A DNA stretch of 64,000 nucleotides from Sinohyriopsis cumingii (GCA_028554795.2 CM068829.1:136465579-136529578), one strand, 5' to 3'. Shown: positions 1 through 14,714, numbered from the stretch's first letter. The notes: generated from the sequence alone by a model not told the origin. A program made the numbers and translations.

Positions 1-1640
1 TGTAGTATGTACACACAATTAATATGATCGTTAGTATGTACAAATACCTTTGTAGTGTTTCATTTACATGCGTATTTGAGAAATGGGCTTGAGCCTTACG
101 TATAGAATTATTAGATGCGAGACGGAATTATGTAGATTGTTAGCTTGTGGTTAGAGTTAATTTTGTAATTCACTATTAAGATACTTCGTAGTAAACTAGT
201 GCATTTATTAATGCGTTATGTTAGAAAGTACATTTGGAAACGTGGTTGAAGTATGTAAAATTAGTTACTATGGACTTATGCATATATCAGAGCATGGATA
301 TTTCAATAATTGCGTAATTTGTATGAGTTGTAAGATAAATAAATGCATCTGATTGTTGTGATATTGTTTAGTATAACGGGATTATGAATATGTACTGATG
401 TGATGCAATTATTGATGTATGTATAAGACGTAATTGATACCGTGCTGTATTATGACGTTTGTTTTACAATAAAAGAACGTATGGGTATCTCGATGTGAAG
501 GAATGCATGACCGAAGAAATATAATAGCCGTTATCTGATGACAGACTGTGTGTAGTGTGAGATGAGGGAGCTAAGGAAAAAGATTGTACCATCCTTGTGT
601 TTTCACAGGAAGTTGTTTTAGGAGACAGGTAACTTCCGGTACCACTGGGTACCAAATCTTCAAGAGCTGGAGACGGAATCGAGACTGTAGCTAAAACAGT
701 CGGGGTCGACAGAAGTATACTCGTGCGGGAGAAAGTGAAGGAGAAGGAGTTTCGGGGACGTGGAGGAGGTGAAGGAATCTAGAGAAAGTCGAGGAGGAGG
801 AGGAGAAGGAATTCTGAGAAATTAAAGAGAGAAAGGATACAACAGATGAGTAGAAATACAAGGAGAGGTGGAAATCAATCTCACACTGCTAATCAAGTGA
901 TAAAATATGCTTATTAAAGGGTCAAGCGGAAGGAGTGGAATTGGAATTTTGAGTCACTGATTATTGAATTGTTATTAAATTGTTATTCATTGAATTTCAA
1001 CCATTTTTTGCATATTTAACTATCCAACCGTCGGCATTGCTGAAGATTTACATATATCTTTCACCAAATTTAACTTCCAACAACACAGAGCCTGGTTTGG
1101 ACTTATATAATAGTTTAAATAAAATATTGGGAGCACCCCACTCCAACCATATGTATCGTCACAAGTAGCGAGAACACGTTTTCCAAGATGGACACTGTGG
1201 TTGCCATACTGGTTGTCCAAGCATTGGTATTTTTATTAAAATCAGCTAGACACGAGATGAATGTGTGTGTAAAGCTTCATGGTGATTCTCCTTTTATTGT
1301 AGTAGGAGTGGCCATAACAAGCTTATACCAGAGAACGGACAGATGACGGACAACAGACCATCCCATAAGCCCTTCTTGTTTTTGACCAATAGAGTTAAGT
1401 CGAATATTAATACCAACTGTCGTCCCACTAATTTACTATCTCTATCAATCATGTAACGATATCTAAGTGAAAATCATATAAATTTAGAATACAGTTGATG
1501 TTGTGAATATATATGGATGTACCAAAAGTCAGAGTGGCACCAGTGTTTCATTTAAAACAATTACAGAATAAAAAATGACATTCTGTAAGAAATTATGTGT
1601 AATCTTACAGAAAAGGAAATATACATTTTATGTAGAACCA
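1..1640. other. unassigned DNA, possible LTR-like segment
   Basis: No credible gene is seen. Positions 690-850 are strongly purine-rich on the plus strand (many GGAG/GAGGAG words). Around 1108-1165 there is a TATAATAG-like word, an AATAAA hexamer and then TCACAAGTAGCGAGAAC, which resembles an LTR 3' boundary followed by a primer-binding region. The left edge begins TGTAGTATGTAC, so an LTR running from the window edge to about 1163 is conceivable. No second LTR copy exists in the window to prove it. Confidence 0.2.
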
Positions 1641-1837
1641 ACTATACGCTCCAATTACAAATGATGAAATTATGAGAAGTTTACTTAAAATCAAAAACAA
1701 AACCATCGGACCTAATATGATACCTACTCGATTTAACAGTGCACGAATGAAACAATCTTAACATCCAGTAACACTCTGTTTTACAAAATCTTTGAATCCA
1801 CCTATTTCCCTAAACATTGAGAAAAGAGCATTATCTG

Positions 1838-1964
<127 letters not shown>

Positions 1965-2284
1965 CGTACGGTGATAAAAACTATGCAAACAATTACAGAG
2001 GTATGTCTCTAATTGATACTCTATGCACAACGTTTTTACTGATATATTGAAAAATCACATGTACATGTGAACGGAACACAATGGTCTAATAGACCTAGCA
2101 CAGGGTTTAGAAAAAATACTTCGCATATGATTATATCTATATTAGTCAGGCTTTAGCTCAAGAAATATATATCTAAAAGAAAAAAATAGATTTTACGGTC
2201 TTTTTGTCGATTTTGAAAAAGCTTTTGATAAAATACAACATGATTATGGTCGTCATTAATACTTAAAGTTAAGGATGGTAACCA

Positions 2285-2590
2285 TTTTAACAGGTATGTA
2301 TAGAAACCTACAAAAACTATGTCATTTAACAGATATGTAAAGAAACCTACAAATACTATGTCATTTAACATATATGCATAGAAACCTACAGAAAGTAGTT
2401 CATTTAACATATATGTATAGAACCTACAAAAACTATGTCATTTAACATATATGCATAGAAACCTACATAAACTAGGTCATTTAACATATATGTATAGAAA
2501 CCTGCAAAAACTATGCCATTTAACAGATATGTATAGAAACCTAAACAAAACTATGTCAGTTAAGAGATATGTACAGGAACCTACAAAAAC
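2285..2590 (+). repeat. 39-bp minisatellite inside the LINE RT
   Basis: About eight head-to-tail copies of a 38-40-bp unit (core ATAGAAACCTACAAAAACTA, then TGTCATTTAACA). The unit is 13 codons long in the RT frame and reads approximately MYRNLQKLCHLT. This matches the segment normally found once between RT motifs A and B, so the array appears to be an in-frame expansion of coding sequence, later degraded. Confidence 0.85.
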
Positions 2591-3899
2591 TACGTCCGAA
2601 CACCTAAATTCTTAACTACTTACTTCGAATGCACATTAGGAACAAAGAAAGGTTGTGTTTTGAGTCCTGTCATGTTTTTCATTTTTATTAATGATTTCAA
2701 TACACAGCTGAAGCTCGAATGCAATAGAGGTGTATTTCTTTCAGAAAATGATGACGATGTATAAGCAATACTTTACGCTGAAGATGTTGCTAACTGTGCA
2801 AATACAGTACAGATCTATCAGAACCAAATGAATGTTATTGAAAGTTTCTGTGATAAAACTGGAATGATAAAACTAAAATCGTTGTTTTCAGAATTGGACT
2901 ATGTCTCAAGCAAAATGATGTTTAGTTTTTTTTCAAATTGAGTGTGTACCTTACTAGAAGTATACGGATCGCTTTTTCACCCCAAAGTTGGTTTGATCAA
3001 AAGCAAAACATACACTAGCAGCTCAGGCAAAGAAAGCAACTTCAAGAATTTTGAAATATCAAAATGATTTGGCTGCTTTAATGTAAAGGATGCTTTTAAA
3101 ATGTTTTATTCTATGATGAAAACAATTTCTTTCTCTGGGTCAGAAATTTGGGATATGAATGTAGATTGAGATAATGAAATTGTGCAATACAACGTTTGCA
3201 AACAGTATTATTTATTGTTCCTAAATCTACCAATAAAGCAAATGTGCTCCCCATCCATCCACCCACCCACTTTTACCTCGCATTTTTGCGATGTATTCAA
3301 TACTGGCTGAAGGTTCTAAGAATGCGTTTAAGTCACTACTCACACCAATACTAGTTAATGTTGAAAAGATTAGATGACACCAACCCTGTCACACGGACCG
3401 TCAAAGTTCAACACGTGTTCTTTCGCTTCGGTTGTTGGATATTCTTTATAAATCAGCATGTTGGAAACGAAACACATTTTTCTCAATATTTTTGCAAAGA
3501 ATTAAGGTTGCGTTCTTCCAAAACTGACAAATTGATATTAATAATTCACATAAATATGTGTATTATAACATGTATAAAACTTAATTATAACCGGGAAAAA
3601 ATACCTATCATGTGGATTATCATATTTTTATAACGTTGCTTGCTAATGTAGGTGCTCAGTGCATGTGCTGAATATAAAAACATGTAGGCATAGTAGGACT
3701 GAGAAAAGTAACAGGTGCTGTGAAATATGCCGGAAAAATAATGTTTATTTAGTAGAAGATGAATTCCATTTTGTTTGTGTTTGTCCAGCGTATGACCATT
3801 TAAGAAAGAAATACTTTAATAAAGTGTATTATCTCCTTCTGTCTGTAAACAAATTTTATCCCTCACGAGTCATGGTAATATATTTACTATAAGAAATCT

Positions 3900-6371
<2,472 letters not shown>

Positions 6372-6429
6372 CAGTGACCACTTAATTAATCCATTCTACC
6401 AACTCCCAAAGAAACACATAATGGATGGA

Positions 6430-6585
6430 TCTATATATATATCTATCTACCTACCTATCTATCTACTTATCTATCAATTAATCAGTCAATCAATCAATCA
6501 ATCTATCTATCTATCTATCAGTCTTTCTACCATTCACCCACCCTCCCGCCCATCAGTCCATTCATCCATCTATCTATCTATTGAG
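6430..6585 (+). repeat. degenerate (ATCT/ATCA)n tetranucleotide tract
   Basis: Imperfect ATCT, ACCT and AATC tetranucleotides in blocks. The open frame across it, rich in Ile, Tyr, Leu and Ser, is a by-product of the repeat. Confidence 0.9.
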
Positions 6586-6599
6586 AGAGTTATAATTAT

Positions 6600-7900
6600 G
6601 AAACAAGTTGGGGAATTATAATTTGTTTTCTATTGGCAACTTGAGCCAAGACTTCGTGCGATATGAGTTTCTTTTTCGTGCATTTGAATGAAATGAAAAA
6701 TCACAATGTGTAGATAATGTATAGATAGGTAGTTAATGGACATATACATAAAGGACAGACATACAGACAAGAAAGAGATAGGGAGACTGATACAGGTGAG
6801 AGCTTTTATCAAACAGTGTACGTAATGAACGCAGTTGTCATTATCATCCATGTTGAATTCTAATAATGACGTAGTGCCAGTCAATATTGAAAATTAGAAG
6901 CAGTAAATGATTAATTCAACTTAACAGGTTTTTTTTTTTTTATAGCTGAGAATGCAGATACTTACATCTTGTAGTTATGAAACAATCAAGCTGGTGATTT
7001 CAAAGGGAATTCTTACGTGATGTATTTTTTTTAAAGTAGCTCTGACAAATCTATCAAGAAGAGCCAGTTGTGAACTGTGACATATTCTTAATATAATAAC
7101 ACATAATCTTCAGTGAAATTCAGCTTCCATCGCAAACATGCTCTATGGAAGGATCGTGTGATTTAAGTGATACCAGACAAGAAAATGTGTCAGACTTCAT
7201 TTAGAACACCTGGAATAACAGGTTGATGGAGACCCATTTTACTGTTGATAATGTAGTTTTATACTAATATTCATGTGCAAACAAGACGGGAAATGTTATC
7301 TGCGTAAAATAAAGTATGCCTTTGATGCAATCAGATTTTCAGCTGTGGAATATTCACAAAACAGCTGCAGCGCTATTAGTTTGATAATTGTAAACACTAA
7401 TTTTAATTGCAGACAAGTTAATCAAAATGCAATCACATGAACAAGTAAATTAACACTGTTGACAGATGTTATGTTACCTTCAATTATGATGGTTATTGCT
7501 TAAGGTTAATTGCTTAAGGTTAATTGATTCAGATTTGTAAAATGACAACAACTGATATAATGACTAAAACTACATTCAAATTGCTTGGAAATTATGCATC
7601 ATTTTATGATGAGCTTACGTAGGTTGGATAGCAATAAAGCGTCTATCGTTGTGATTATGCACCTAAACTTTTATGAAGAAATTAATGATGTACGTAAAAT
7701 ATTCACCATATCAGAGACACATAACCATGTACACAAATACAGAATTTAAAGTATATGACGAAAGACAGTCCTTTTAAGTGCATGGGATCCAGTAGTGTTA
7801 CGACTCTATGGTCTTAAACTAAGTAATAGAAAGAAGAAGAAAAAAAACAAATTTAGTAAAATTCAACAAACAATGTATTTCCCGAGAATACGAAGTGAAA
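6600..7900. other. unassigned DNA
   Basis: AT-rich sequence with no supported gene. A short direct repeat (TTGCTTAAGGTTAATTGCTTAAGGTTAATT-like) lies at about 7497-7526. Nothing else recognisable was seen. Confidence 0.6.
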
Positions 7901-8600
7901 ATTTAAAAGGAACTCACGGTTTTGTGAATTAAATCCCAAATAATCCTAACAGGTTTATTACAAGTCAAAAAGTATTGAGTGTTCTGAATGAATTCCAGTG
8001 TTCAATGTGTTGATCTGCCTGTAGCTCGAATGAGCTGATGTGTAGAGAATCTTGATGTATCACAATGCTATAATCCAGAATGTCTTTGAATGAATTCACA
8101 ATAATCCGAAATTGTAATATACTCCAGAGGTCAACAGGCACTTTGTACTTCAAACGAATAACTTAAATATATAAATCCTCTCAAATTATGATTGAACACA
8201 ACTAAAAGTGATTCCAATAGACAAATTGTAGAATAGCGATGAATAATTGTGATGTGAAGAAGCTAATATAAGTCCACACTCAGCCTATATCGTAATAACC
8301 TTTAATGAAAAAATTCCTTAATAGTAAAGGAAAATTATCCCAAAATATAAACAGGGTCAGATCTGTTTACCTAAACTATAGCGAATCAGCCTGACAAAAA
8401 TCAGGTAGACATTTTCTTTTCCAGTGGTAAAAAACAATGTCCTGAACCCAAATCCAAGTAAACATGTTTCTTACAAATGATAATGTTCTTAAAATATAAT
8501 CTTCAATCATGGACAAGACTTAGCTATGTAATATCTTCTTTACAAATAATCATTATAACCTACAATCATGGACATAAGCTAAAGACACAATATATACATT
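7900..8600 (+). repeat. dispersed repeat, copy 1
   Basis: This segment aligns by eye with 56920-57500 in the same orientation. Shared landmarks in the same order are TTGTGAATTAAATCC, AGTGTTCTGAATGAATTCCA, ATAATCCAGAATGTC, TGAATTCACAATAATCC, a GGAAAATTA(T/C)CCCAAA block, CAAGTAAACA and AATC(A/G)TGGACAA. No reading frame or terminal repeats were seen, so it is a non-coding or non-autonomous transposon family of about 600-700 bp. Confidence 0.75.
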
Positions 8601-9230
8601 TATAACAGCAGAAGATGCTGTGTTTCATGGATGCACTGAGGTAAGTTCAACCAACTGATAATGAACATCGCGAAACCAGTTTTTTTTTAACTAAGCTGAG
8701 TACTTTCGATTCTCATTATTTTGTTGTCAAACACAACACAGAGACAATGCAAATAATAAATGCAAAAGAAAGTGTTGAAATTACAATCACGTTTACATGA
8801 CTATGCATAACATAAATATAGTCTGAAAAAGTTCGATGTCGCGCATGACTGGTTTCTACTCAGGCGATACATGTGGCAATCAAGTTGGTAGCGGCGTACA
8901 GAAGGAGGTTCAACAGCGCTGTCAGTTTTCTTAATGTAAGATGGCGTAACCATAGATTGCTGTCCCGATACGTTATTGTTTCTGGAATGAAATTAACGAC
9001 CATAACGGTATTGCCATCAAGAACTACAAAAAATATGGGATTTATCAGCGAGTAAGTGAGTAATGAGTAAACCGAACGAATTGTTTAGGCGAAAATATTG
9101 GAAGTGCAAAGAGATGACGAGTTTATTTGCGTGTGAGTTGACTTTTATGAGTCTTTTTGGTTTAAACAACTTGGTTTTCATGTTCTAATACGGCGTATCT
9201 AATACGATTCCTTTTATTATTTTACTGAAA
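8600..9230. other. unassigned DNA
   Basis: No gene supported. The short open frame near 8873-9055 has no recognisable domain. Confidence 0.5.
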
Positions 9231-9575
9231 GTAAGCCCAGGAGACTGAACGTATGGCCAGCGGGCTGAATGTATGGTCGGCTGACTGAAAGTATGGCAAG
9301 TGGACTGAAAGTATGGCCAGCGGGCTAAAAGTATGACCTGCAACCTGAAAGGACGGCCAGGAGACTAAATGTAAGCCCAGGAGACTGAACGTATGACCAG
9401 GGGACTGAAAGTATGTCCAGCGGACTGAACGTATGGCCAGGGGACTGAAACTATCACCAGCTGACTGGTCAGGAGACTAAAAGTATGTCAAGGGGACTGA
9501 AAGTATGACCAGCGGACTGAAGATCAAGGGACTGGAAGTATGGCCAGGGGACTGAAAGTATGGCCACGGGAAAAG
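9230..9575 (+). repeat. ~20-bp minisatellite
   Basis: About 16 imperfect copies of a unit like GACTGAAAGTATGGCCAGGG, with substitutions and some copies shortened. Confidence 0.92.
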
Positions 9576-9955
9576 AAGTATTCTGCAACGGAACATCTGT
9601 CCAGCTTCTTTTTCATCAAATCAGATATGTGACGATTCATCTTTACGTGTAGTTTTTCAGATCCTACGATATACTGGAGGTCAAAGATCTTATATTTGAC
9701 AATATAGATTACATTTTATGTATTGCGCATTCTGTTTCGATCATGTATGTTCAGTTTCTCGCGGGTCGCTGTGCGTGACATCGAACGTTTCAAACAATAC
9801 ATTCATTATACATAACAATGCAAAACATTCTAATTTCAACGCTTTATTTTGTGTTTGTTATTTGCCTTTCTTTTGGTTCTGTTCCCTTTGACGGAAGCTG
9901 AATGATATCCGAAATCACATGGATTACTTAAAAATAGTTTTCTGCTGTTTGTTGT

Positions 9956-9958
<3 letters not shown>

Positions 9959-10011
<53 letters not shown>
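9959..10011 (+). repeat. (GT)n microsatellite
   Basis: About 26 perfect GT units. Confidence 0.97.
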
Positions 10012-10012
<1 letters not shown>

Positions 10013-10140
10013 AATACGTCATACCATGTGTTCTCCTCCGTCCGATATTTTAACCCGAGAGTTTATACTAGACTGTTTCTATCGGCACAATGAAGCAGCA
10101 AATACATGAAGCATGATAAACGATTCAGATGCCATATGAA

Positions 10141-10465
10141 AAGGTCAGATTTATAGCACATATGATCCTGTGTATCAAAGGCCCCGATAAATTTCTCTTT
10201 ACCGTGGGGTGCCACATAAGGGTCAGATGGTCACATTTATAACACATTTGATCATGTGTATCAGTCCCCGATACATTTCTCATTGCCTTCATGTGTTGTA
10301 TGAACGGGTCAGAAGGTCAGATTTATATTACATTTGACTGTGTGTATCCGAATTTCCGGTACATTTCTTGTTGCCTTCAGGTGTTATATGAAGTAATTAG
10401 AAGATCAGATTTATAACACATTTGATCCCGTGTATCCGATCTTATGATACATTTCTCATTCGTGC
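10141..10465 (+). repeat. ~85-bp minisatellite, four copies
   Basis: Four diverged copies share the landmarks GGTCAGATTTATA, CACATTTGATC, TGTGTATC and GATACATTTCTCATTGCC in order, at about 85-bp spacing. Confidence 0.85.
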
Positions 10466-10612
10466 ATGTAATAAAAGTATACATATATGATATGTACCTA
10501 AGTAAATAACAGAATTAATAAACAGAGAGGGAGCGATGATAGTGAAAGAGACAAACGCATGCTTTTAAACAATGTAACCATTGAATGCAATCGTCATTGA
10601 ATTGTAATCAAT

Positions 10613-10722
10613 AACGTACTAACTGGTGGGGGAGGGGCAGGCGCCAGAGGTCTTGGGACGCCAAAACCCCTTTATGCCTTCATCGTCGCCCTATGCGCCA
10701 TTTACCCTTAGCATGCCACTGA
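10613..10722. mobile_element. candidate GC-rich MITE, copy 1
   Basis: A short GC-rich island in AT-rich DNA, related to 18141-18268. Both contain an AACGTACTA/AGCGTACTA left end, a GGGGAGGGG-like run, GGCGCCAGAGG/GGCGCTAGAGG, (GG)G(A/C)GCCAAA and CATCATCGTCG(C/T)CC, and end in TTAGCA(T/C)G(C/A)(C/T)ACTG. The ends are imperfect inverted repeats. No transposase; probably a non-autonomous hAT-like element, but no target duplication could be confirmed. Confidence 0.55.
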
Positions 10723-10874
10723 TTTTACTTGCCACGCTCTCTTTATTTCAGAGCTCATACGGATATATCTGAAGACGGCTGTAGACTGACGATATATGAA
10801 ACGCATTGCTTTAATATGCATTTTGAACATTGATCAAATCCTAAATGATACAGATTGTGTCTCTTAATGATCCT

Positions 10875-11000
10875 AAGGCATGGGAATCCCCGTTTTTTCC
10901 TGGGTTGACTGTTACTAATACACGGAAATCCCCTGTGTTTCCTGTGTTCAAACGCTGTTAATAAAGCATGGGAATCCCCCGTGTTTCCTGTGTTCAAACA
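10875..11000 (+). repeat. ~55-bp minisatellite, three copies
   Basis: Three imperfect copies of a unit containing GGAATCCCC, GTGTTTCCTGTGTTCAAAC and TTACTAAAGCA-like words. Confidence 0.8.
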
Positions 11001-11275
11001 TTTTACTAAAGCACAATAACCCCCTTAATTCGGTGAAATTTAGGGTCTTTTATTTTACTTAAATATATCAAATGATAAGCATTCAGAAGACACATCATTT
11101 AATATATAAATATTTAAGATTTTAAACTTGGAATTTCAAACTGGTACATTTATTTTTACTGTAAGAATAAAAATAAAGCAATACATTCGTTTTTTCGAAA
11201 TTTCTTTAAAAGTTGATTTTTTTTTCTTCTGTCTAGCATTTAAACAATCTTTTTAAATGATTCCTTAAAGAATTA

Positions 11276-11300
11276 TCTCTCTCTCTCTCTCTCTCTCTCT
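11276..11300 (+). repeat. (CT)n microsatellite
   Basis: About 12 perfect CT units. Confidence 0.95.
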
Positions 11301-11368
11301 GACAATACAGTTTTGTAGTCATAAATTATGATTATATAATATTTTATTTTTTATACTCTTAAAGTTTT

Positions 11369-11400
<32 letters not shown>

Positions 11401-12052
11401 GACTTTGTAAAGCGCCTAATCCTTAGAAGCTCTAAGCGCTTTACAACATTAGACAGCACCTATAAGATAAAAACATATAATAATATTATTACAAAAACAA
11501 ACACCATGAAATTAGAAAAACATTAAAAAATAAAAAACATGCTAAGAATATTTCAGGTAGGAAACATTATTAGGTCTTTAAGTTTGTTCTTGCAGTCGAA
11601 ATAAGTGAGTTTTGAAAGCCTTCTTGAATGTGATCACTGTGTCTTTGTGTCTAAGTTCAGTGGGCAATTCATTCAACGTTGCTGGGCCCTGGTATGCAAA
11701 AGAACGCTGTCCGTATGACTTTGTTTTCACAGTGGGAATAATGAGTATACGATTGTAAGAAGAGGAGCGTAAGTATCTTGTTGGTGTGTACACATGGGTG
11801 AGGTCGGATAGGTATGTTGGACTAGAGTCCGACAGTGATACGTAGCACAGAGAACAAATTTTATGTTTGATTCTGGATCGAATGGATAGCCAGTGTAGGG
11901 TACAGAGCAGCGGGGAGGTGTGCTCTGATCGTGATACTCTAAGCATGATCCGAGCAGCTGTGTTTTGAACTTTTTGAAGTTTCTGGAGTAGATATTGAGA
12001 TGAACCAGACAGAACTGAGTTACAATAGTCCAGTCTTGAAAGTACTAATGAA
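11369..12052 (-). pseudogene. 5'-truncated CR1/L2-like LINE, RT C-terminus and 3' tail
   Basis: Reading leftward from about 12050, the translation contains LVLSRLDYCNSVLSG, LQKLQKVQNTAARIML, LHWLSIRSRIKHKICSL, SPTYLSDL, YGQRSFAYQGPATLNELP and FKKAFKTHLF. This is the characteristic C-terminal part of CR1/L2-type LINE reverse transcriptases. The last 122 codons (11578-11946) are uninterrupted and end at a TAA. The 3' untranslated part (11370-11577) ends with a hairpin and an (ATT)n tail (AAT on the plus strand, 11369-11397). The catalytic RT core is missing, so this is a typical 5'-truncated copy, apparently younger than the LINE at 1.6-3.9 kb because its frame is open. Confidence 0.88.
11407..11444 (-). 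other. LINE 3'-end hairpin
   Basis: GTAAAGCGC at 11407-11415 pairs with GCGCTTTAC at 11436-11444, with an inner TTAGA/TCTAA pairing. It stands just before the (ATT)n tail of the minus-strand LINE, where 3'-end RNA structures recognised by LINE reverse transcriptase are known to lie. Confidence 0.6.
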
Positions 12053-12059
12053 CACTATT

Positions 12060-12955
12060 TAATGGCATATATACCATTAAAAAAATTTTGCTTGCATTTT
12101 TTGTCGTACATAAGACGTTATATTCTTAATGAAACGCCAAAGAATGCATTACATAAAAAGAATTTATAATTCTATATTACCTTTACTATTCATTTAAAAA
12201 AAAAGTGAAAACTATGTGGACGAAAATTGCAAGCTTTACGGAATTCTGAAATGTAGAATTGTTGGGTCAAATAATATGTACATAAAATGACACCTGCTTA
12301 ATTTTTTAAAACTTCATAAAACCTTGAAATAACTGTTATTAGCACTGACAATATCGTACATATGAGTATATGCGTATTCCTTTTGTAAAGAGCTGAACAT
12401 AAACATCTGTTCCAGATAATAATTGTTGACAATATTGAATCTTTGAGATATACTATTGAACCTTTTTAAAAATATTGCAGTCTACAAATGCTGCATAAAA
12501 GACCACTTTTTACAAATGGAAAATATAAAAAAAAAATCTACAATTGATGAAAATCGTATTACAAGTAGAACAAATCATTAGAGTGTTGGTCAATTATTTA
12601 CATTATGTTTGCGTCTCAAATATGATGATAAAAATAATTTGCAAAAGTGTATCAAAATTTTCATCACAAAATAAAACTTGCATATAACTGACTTGAAATT
12701 AAGAAATCGATGCAGTTCACTTTAAAATTAGATTTTTGAGTCTCCTAAGTATGATCAACAAATCATGGACGTCACACTGCTTATAAACGAATTAAAAAAT
12801 GTATCGGTTCATTCAACCAGGTGATTTGCACGACAGTTGTCCTTGTAGATCCTTTAACATTGACGGTATATACAATCACCACACTTTGTCGTGACGTGTC
12901 ACATACGTGCGTAACAAAAACCGTTTCCTGAATTTCCAAACTTTTTTTGGAAATA
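12060..12955. other. unassigned AT-rich DNA
   Basis: No gene, repeat array or transposon ends were recognised between the LINE fragment and the 5' LTR. Confidence 0.6.
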
Positions 12956-12959
12956 AAAG

Positions 12960-13278
12960 TGTTAAGATGTTATTATGAGAGGATTGTAAAGTACATGTTT
13001 CTAGCTTGGATGTTGGACGTATATGCCTTAGATATGTGGGTTGAGAGTTTGTTTTAATATCAAAATTCTCATTAACTCCAGGCTGATCGTGGAGAACATT
13101 GGCGCTAGTGTGGTTTGGTGATTACCCTCTTGTTATTTTGATCCCCAGCTTTAAAAAAAAAAGGGCGTGTACTGCATCAGAAAACTCTAGCTTGTAGAAT
13201 CAACGAAGTCACACTAAATAATTTTAAATTTATACCGTAGTTTCTGTGTTGTTAAAATGTTAAAAGAACCACGCAATA
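12960..13278 (+). repeat. 5' LTR
   Basis: Starts TGTTAAGATG. Landmarks shared with the 3' LTR are ATTATGAGAGGATT, TTGAGAGTTTGTTTTA, TAAAATTC(T/C)CATTAAC, TGGAGAAC, TAGT(G/C)TGGT and AAAAGAACC. The right boundary is uncertain by about 15 bases, because GCAATA ends where the 3' LTR has GCAACA. Confidence 0.8.
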
Positions 13279-13365
13279 TTAGTTGCAGTGGTGGGATCTC
13301 TTCTAAAACAAAACCTTGGATACGTTTCAAAGGGATATAACACCATAATGACAGTTATAGCGAGC

Positions 13366-13620
13366 CGTGGATTCGGTAAAAATATTTAGAATATATTTTA
13401 ACTGTGAATTCAGTTATCATATGCCATTGCCGTGGATGTCTGTGGAATTTTGGCCGAGTTTTAAAACTGTAGATTCAGTTATAATCACCTTGCGCCGTGG
13501 ATGTCATTGAGATTGTCACTTATTGTAAGCCATTGCCGTGGATTTCGGCGGAATTGTTTGACGATTTTTACAACTGTGGCTTCAGTTTTTTGATGAACTT
13601 TTGCCGTGGATTTCCGTGGA
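13366..13620 (+). repeat. GCCGTGGAT repeats in the retrotransposon leader
   Basis: Five copies of GCCGTGGAT lie at about 13366, 13430, 13493, 13533 and 13603. Several are followed by (T)GTGGAAT-like sequence and by AACTGT...TTCAGTT at 40-70-bp spacing. They occupy the untranslated leader between the 5' LTR and gag. Confidence 0.75.
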
Positions 13621-13623
13621 ATA

Positions 13624-14625
13624 TGGAAAGTCCTAGATCAAAGTTCGAGTTACAATTGCAACTTCCTGAGGCCAATGATGGCTATGGCAGAAAAACTAAA
13701 AGCTTACTTTGAAACAGAAATTCATGAAAGCCCAAATAGGAATGCTGCACAGATAGCTAATTTGATAACATACACATACGTTGATGTGGATCCGGAAGAT
13801 GAAGGGTGGAGAAATGGCACCTTCCGAAGGAAAGCAAACACGAGAGAATAATAATATAGTGACAGAAAAGAAGCGATATTTTTAAATTGAACGATAAAAA
13901 TTAGTACTTGAAAGGGAGATATTACGAATGGAGCACAATCTTATTAAACTTCAAGAGCTAGAGTTAGAGATAAAAAGTGGGACATCAGAAAGACGTAGAT
14001 AAAATCAATGGCAGCCTTTCATTTAAAGTCAAGCTTCAAACTTACAATTATCATGGAAAGGAAGATATTACAACATTTCTTGCTGAGTTTGAGGTGGTTA
14101 TAGACCAGGCAAAATGGAGTGAAGAAGTGAAAACCTTTTACTTAGAACTCAGCTAACAGGAAGGGCAAGAAAGGTGGCACAAGAGGCGAGCAAGAGTGTC
14201 TGGAACTAAGAAAGGCCCCGATAGATGGGTTTGGGAAAATACATCGTGAATATTTCAGCCAGTTAGCAAAGATTATAAAATGGACACAAACAAAATATAG
14301 ATAGGCTTGATGGCGCGTATCGATTTATTGAAAGTCAGGATCCACATAGATATTTAGCCGATGAGTATTTCTTCAAGGCCGTCTCGATATCGCAGGTTCA
14401 GTGGATAATGTGTAATAACGTCAGTGAACCTGTTTTCAACGCTGTTGACGACTTCATTATGCTTACAAATGACAAGAAGTTTGATCAAAGTACAGCCAAC
14501 AACACAAATAATCGAGCATTGGGTGCATCTCGACCAAAGACAACTGATTCGACAGAAATATCATATGGTGACCAAGAGTGCAATAAATGTCACCAGAAAG
14601 GATATGTTGCTCTGTGATTGTTTCA
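13624..14625 (+). pseudogene. gag remnant (capsid and zinc knuckle)
   Basis: A first piece (about 13684-13850) starts MAEKLKAYFETEIHES. A capsid-type segment (about 14040-14215) reads YHGKEDITTFLAEFEVVIDQ, AKWSEEVKTFYL and, after a frame change, LTGRARKVAQEASKS. It ends in a zinc knuckle, CNKCHQKG (14579 onward), with the expected Cys-2-Cys-4-His spacing altered (Tyr at the His position). Several stops and frameshifts break the frame. Gag would form the particle and bind RNA. Confidence 0.75.
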
Positions 14626-14714
14626 ACAACAAAACAAAATAGCAAAGTCATGTGTAAAGGTGGTACTCCACAATCCTTGTTAACAGAGGTGTTCACATTA
14701 ATTATTGACATACT

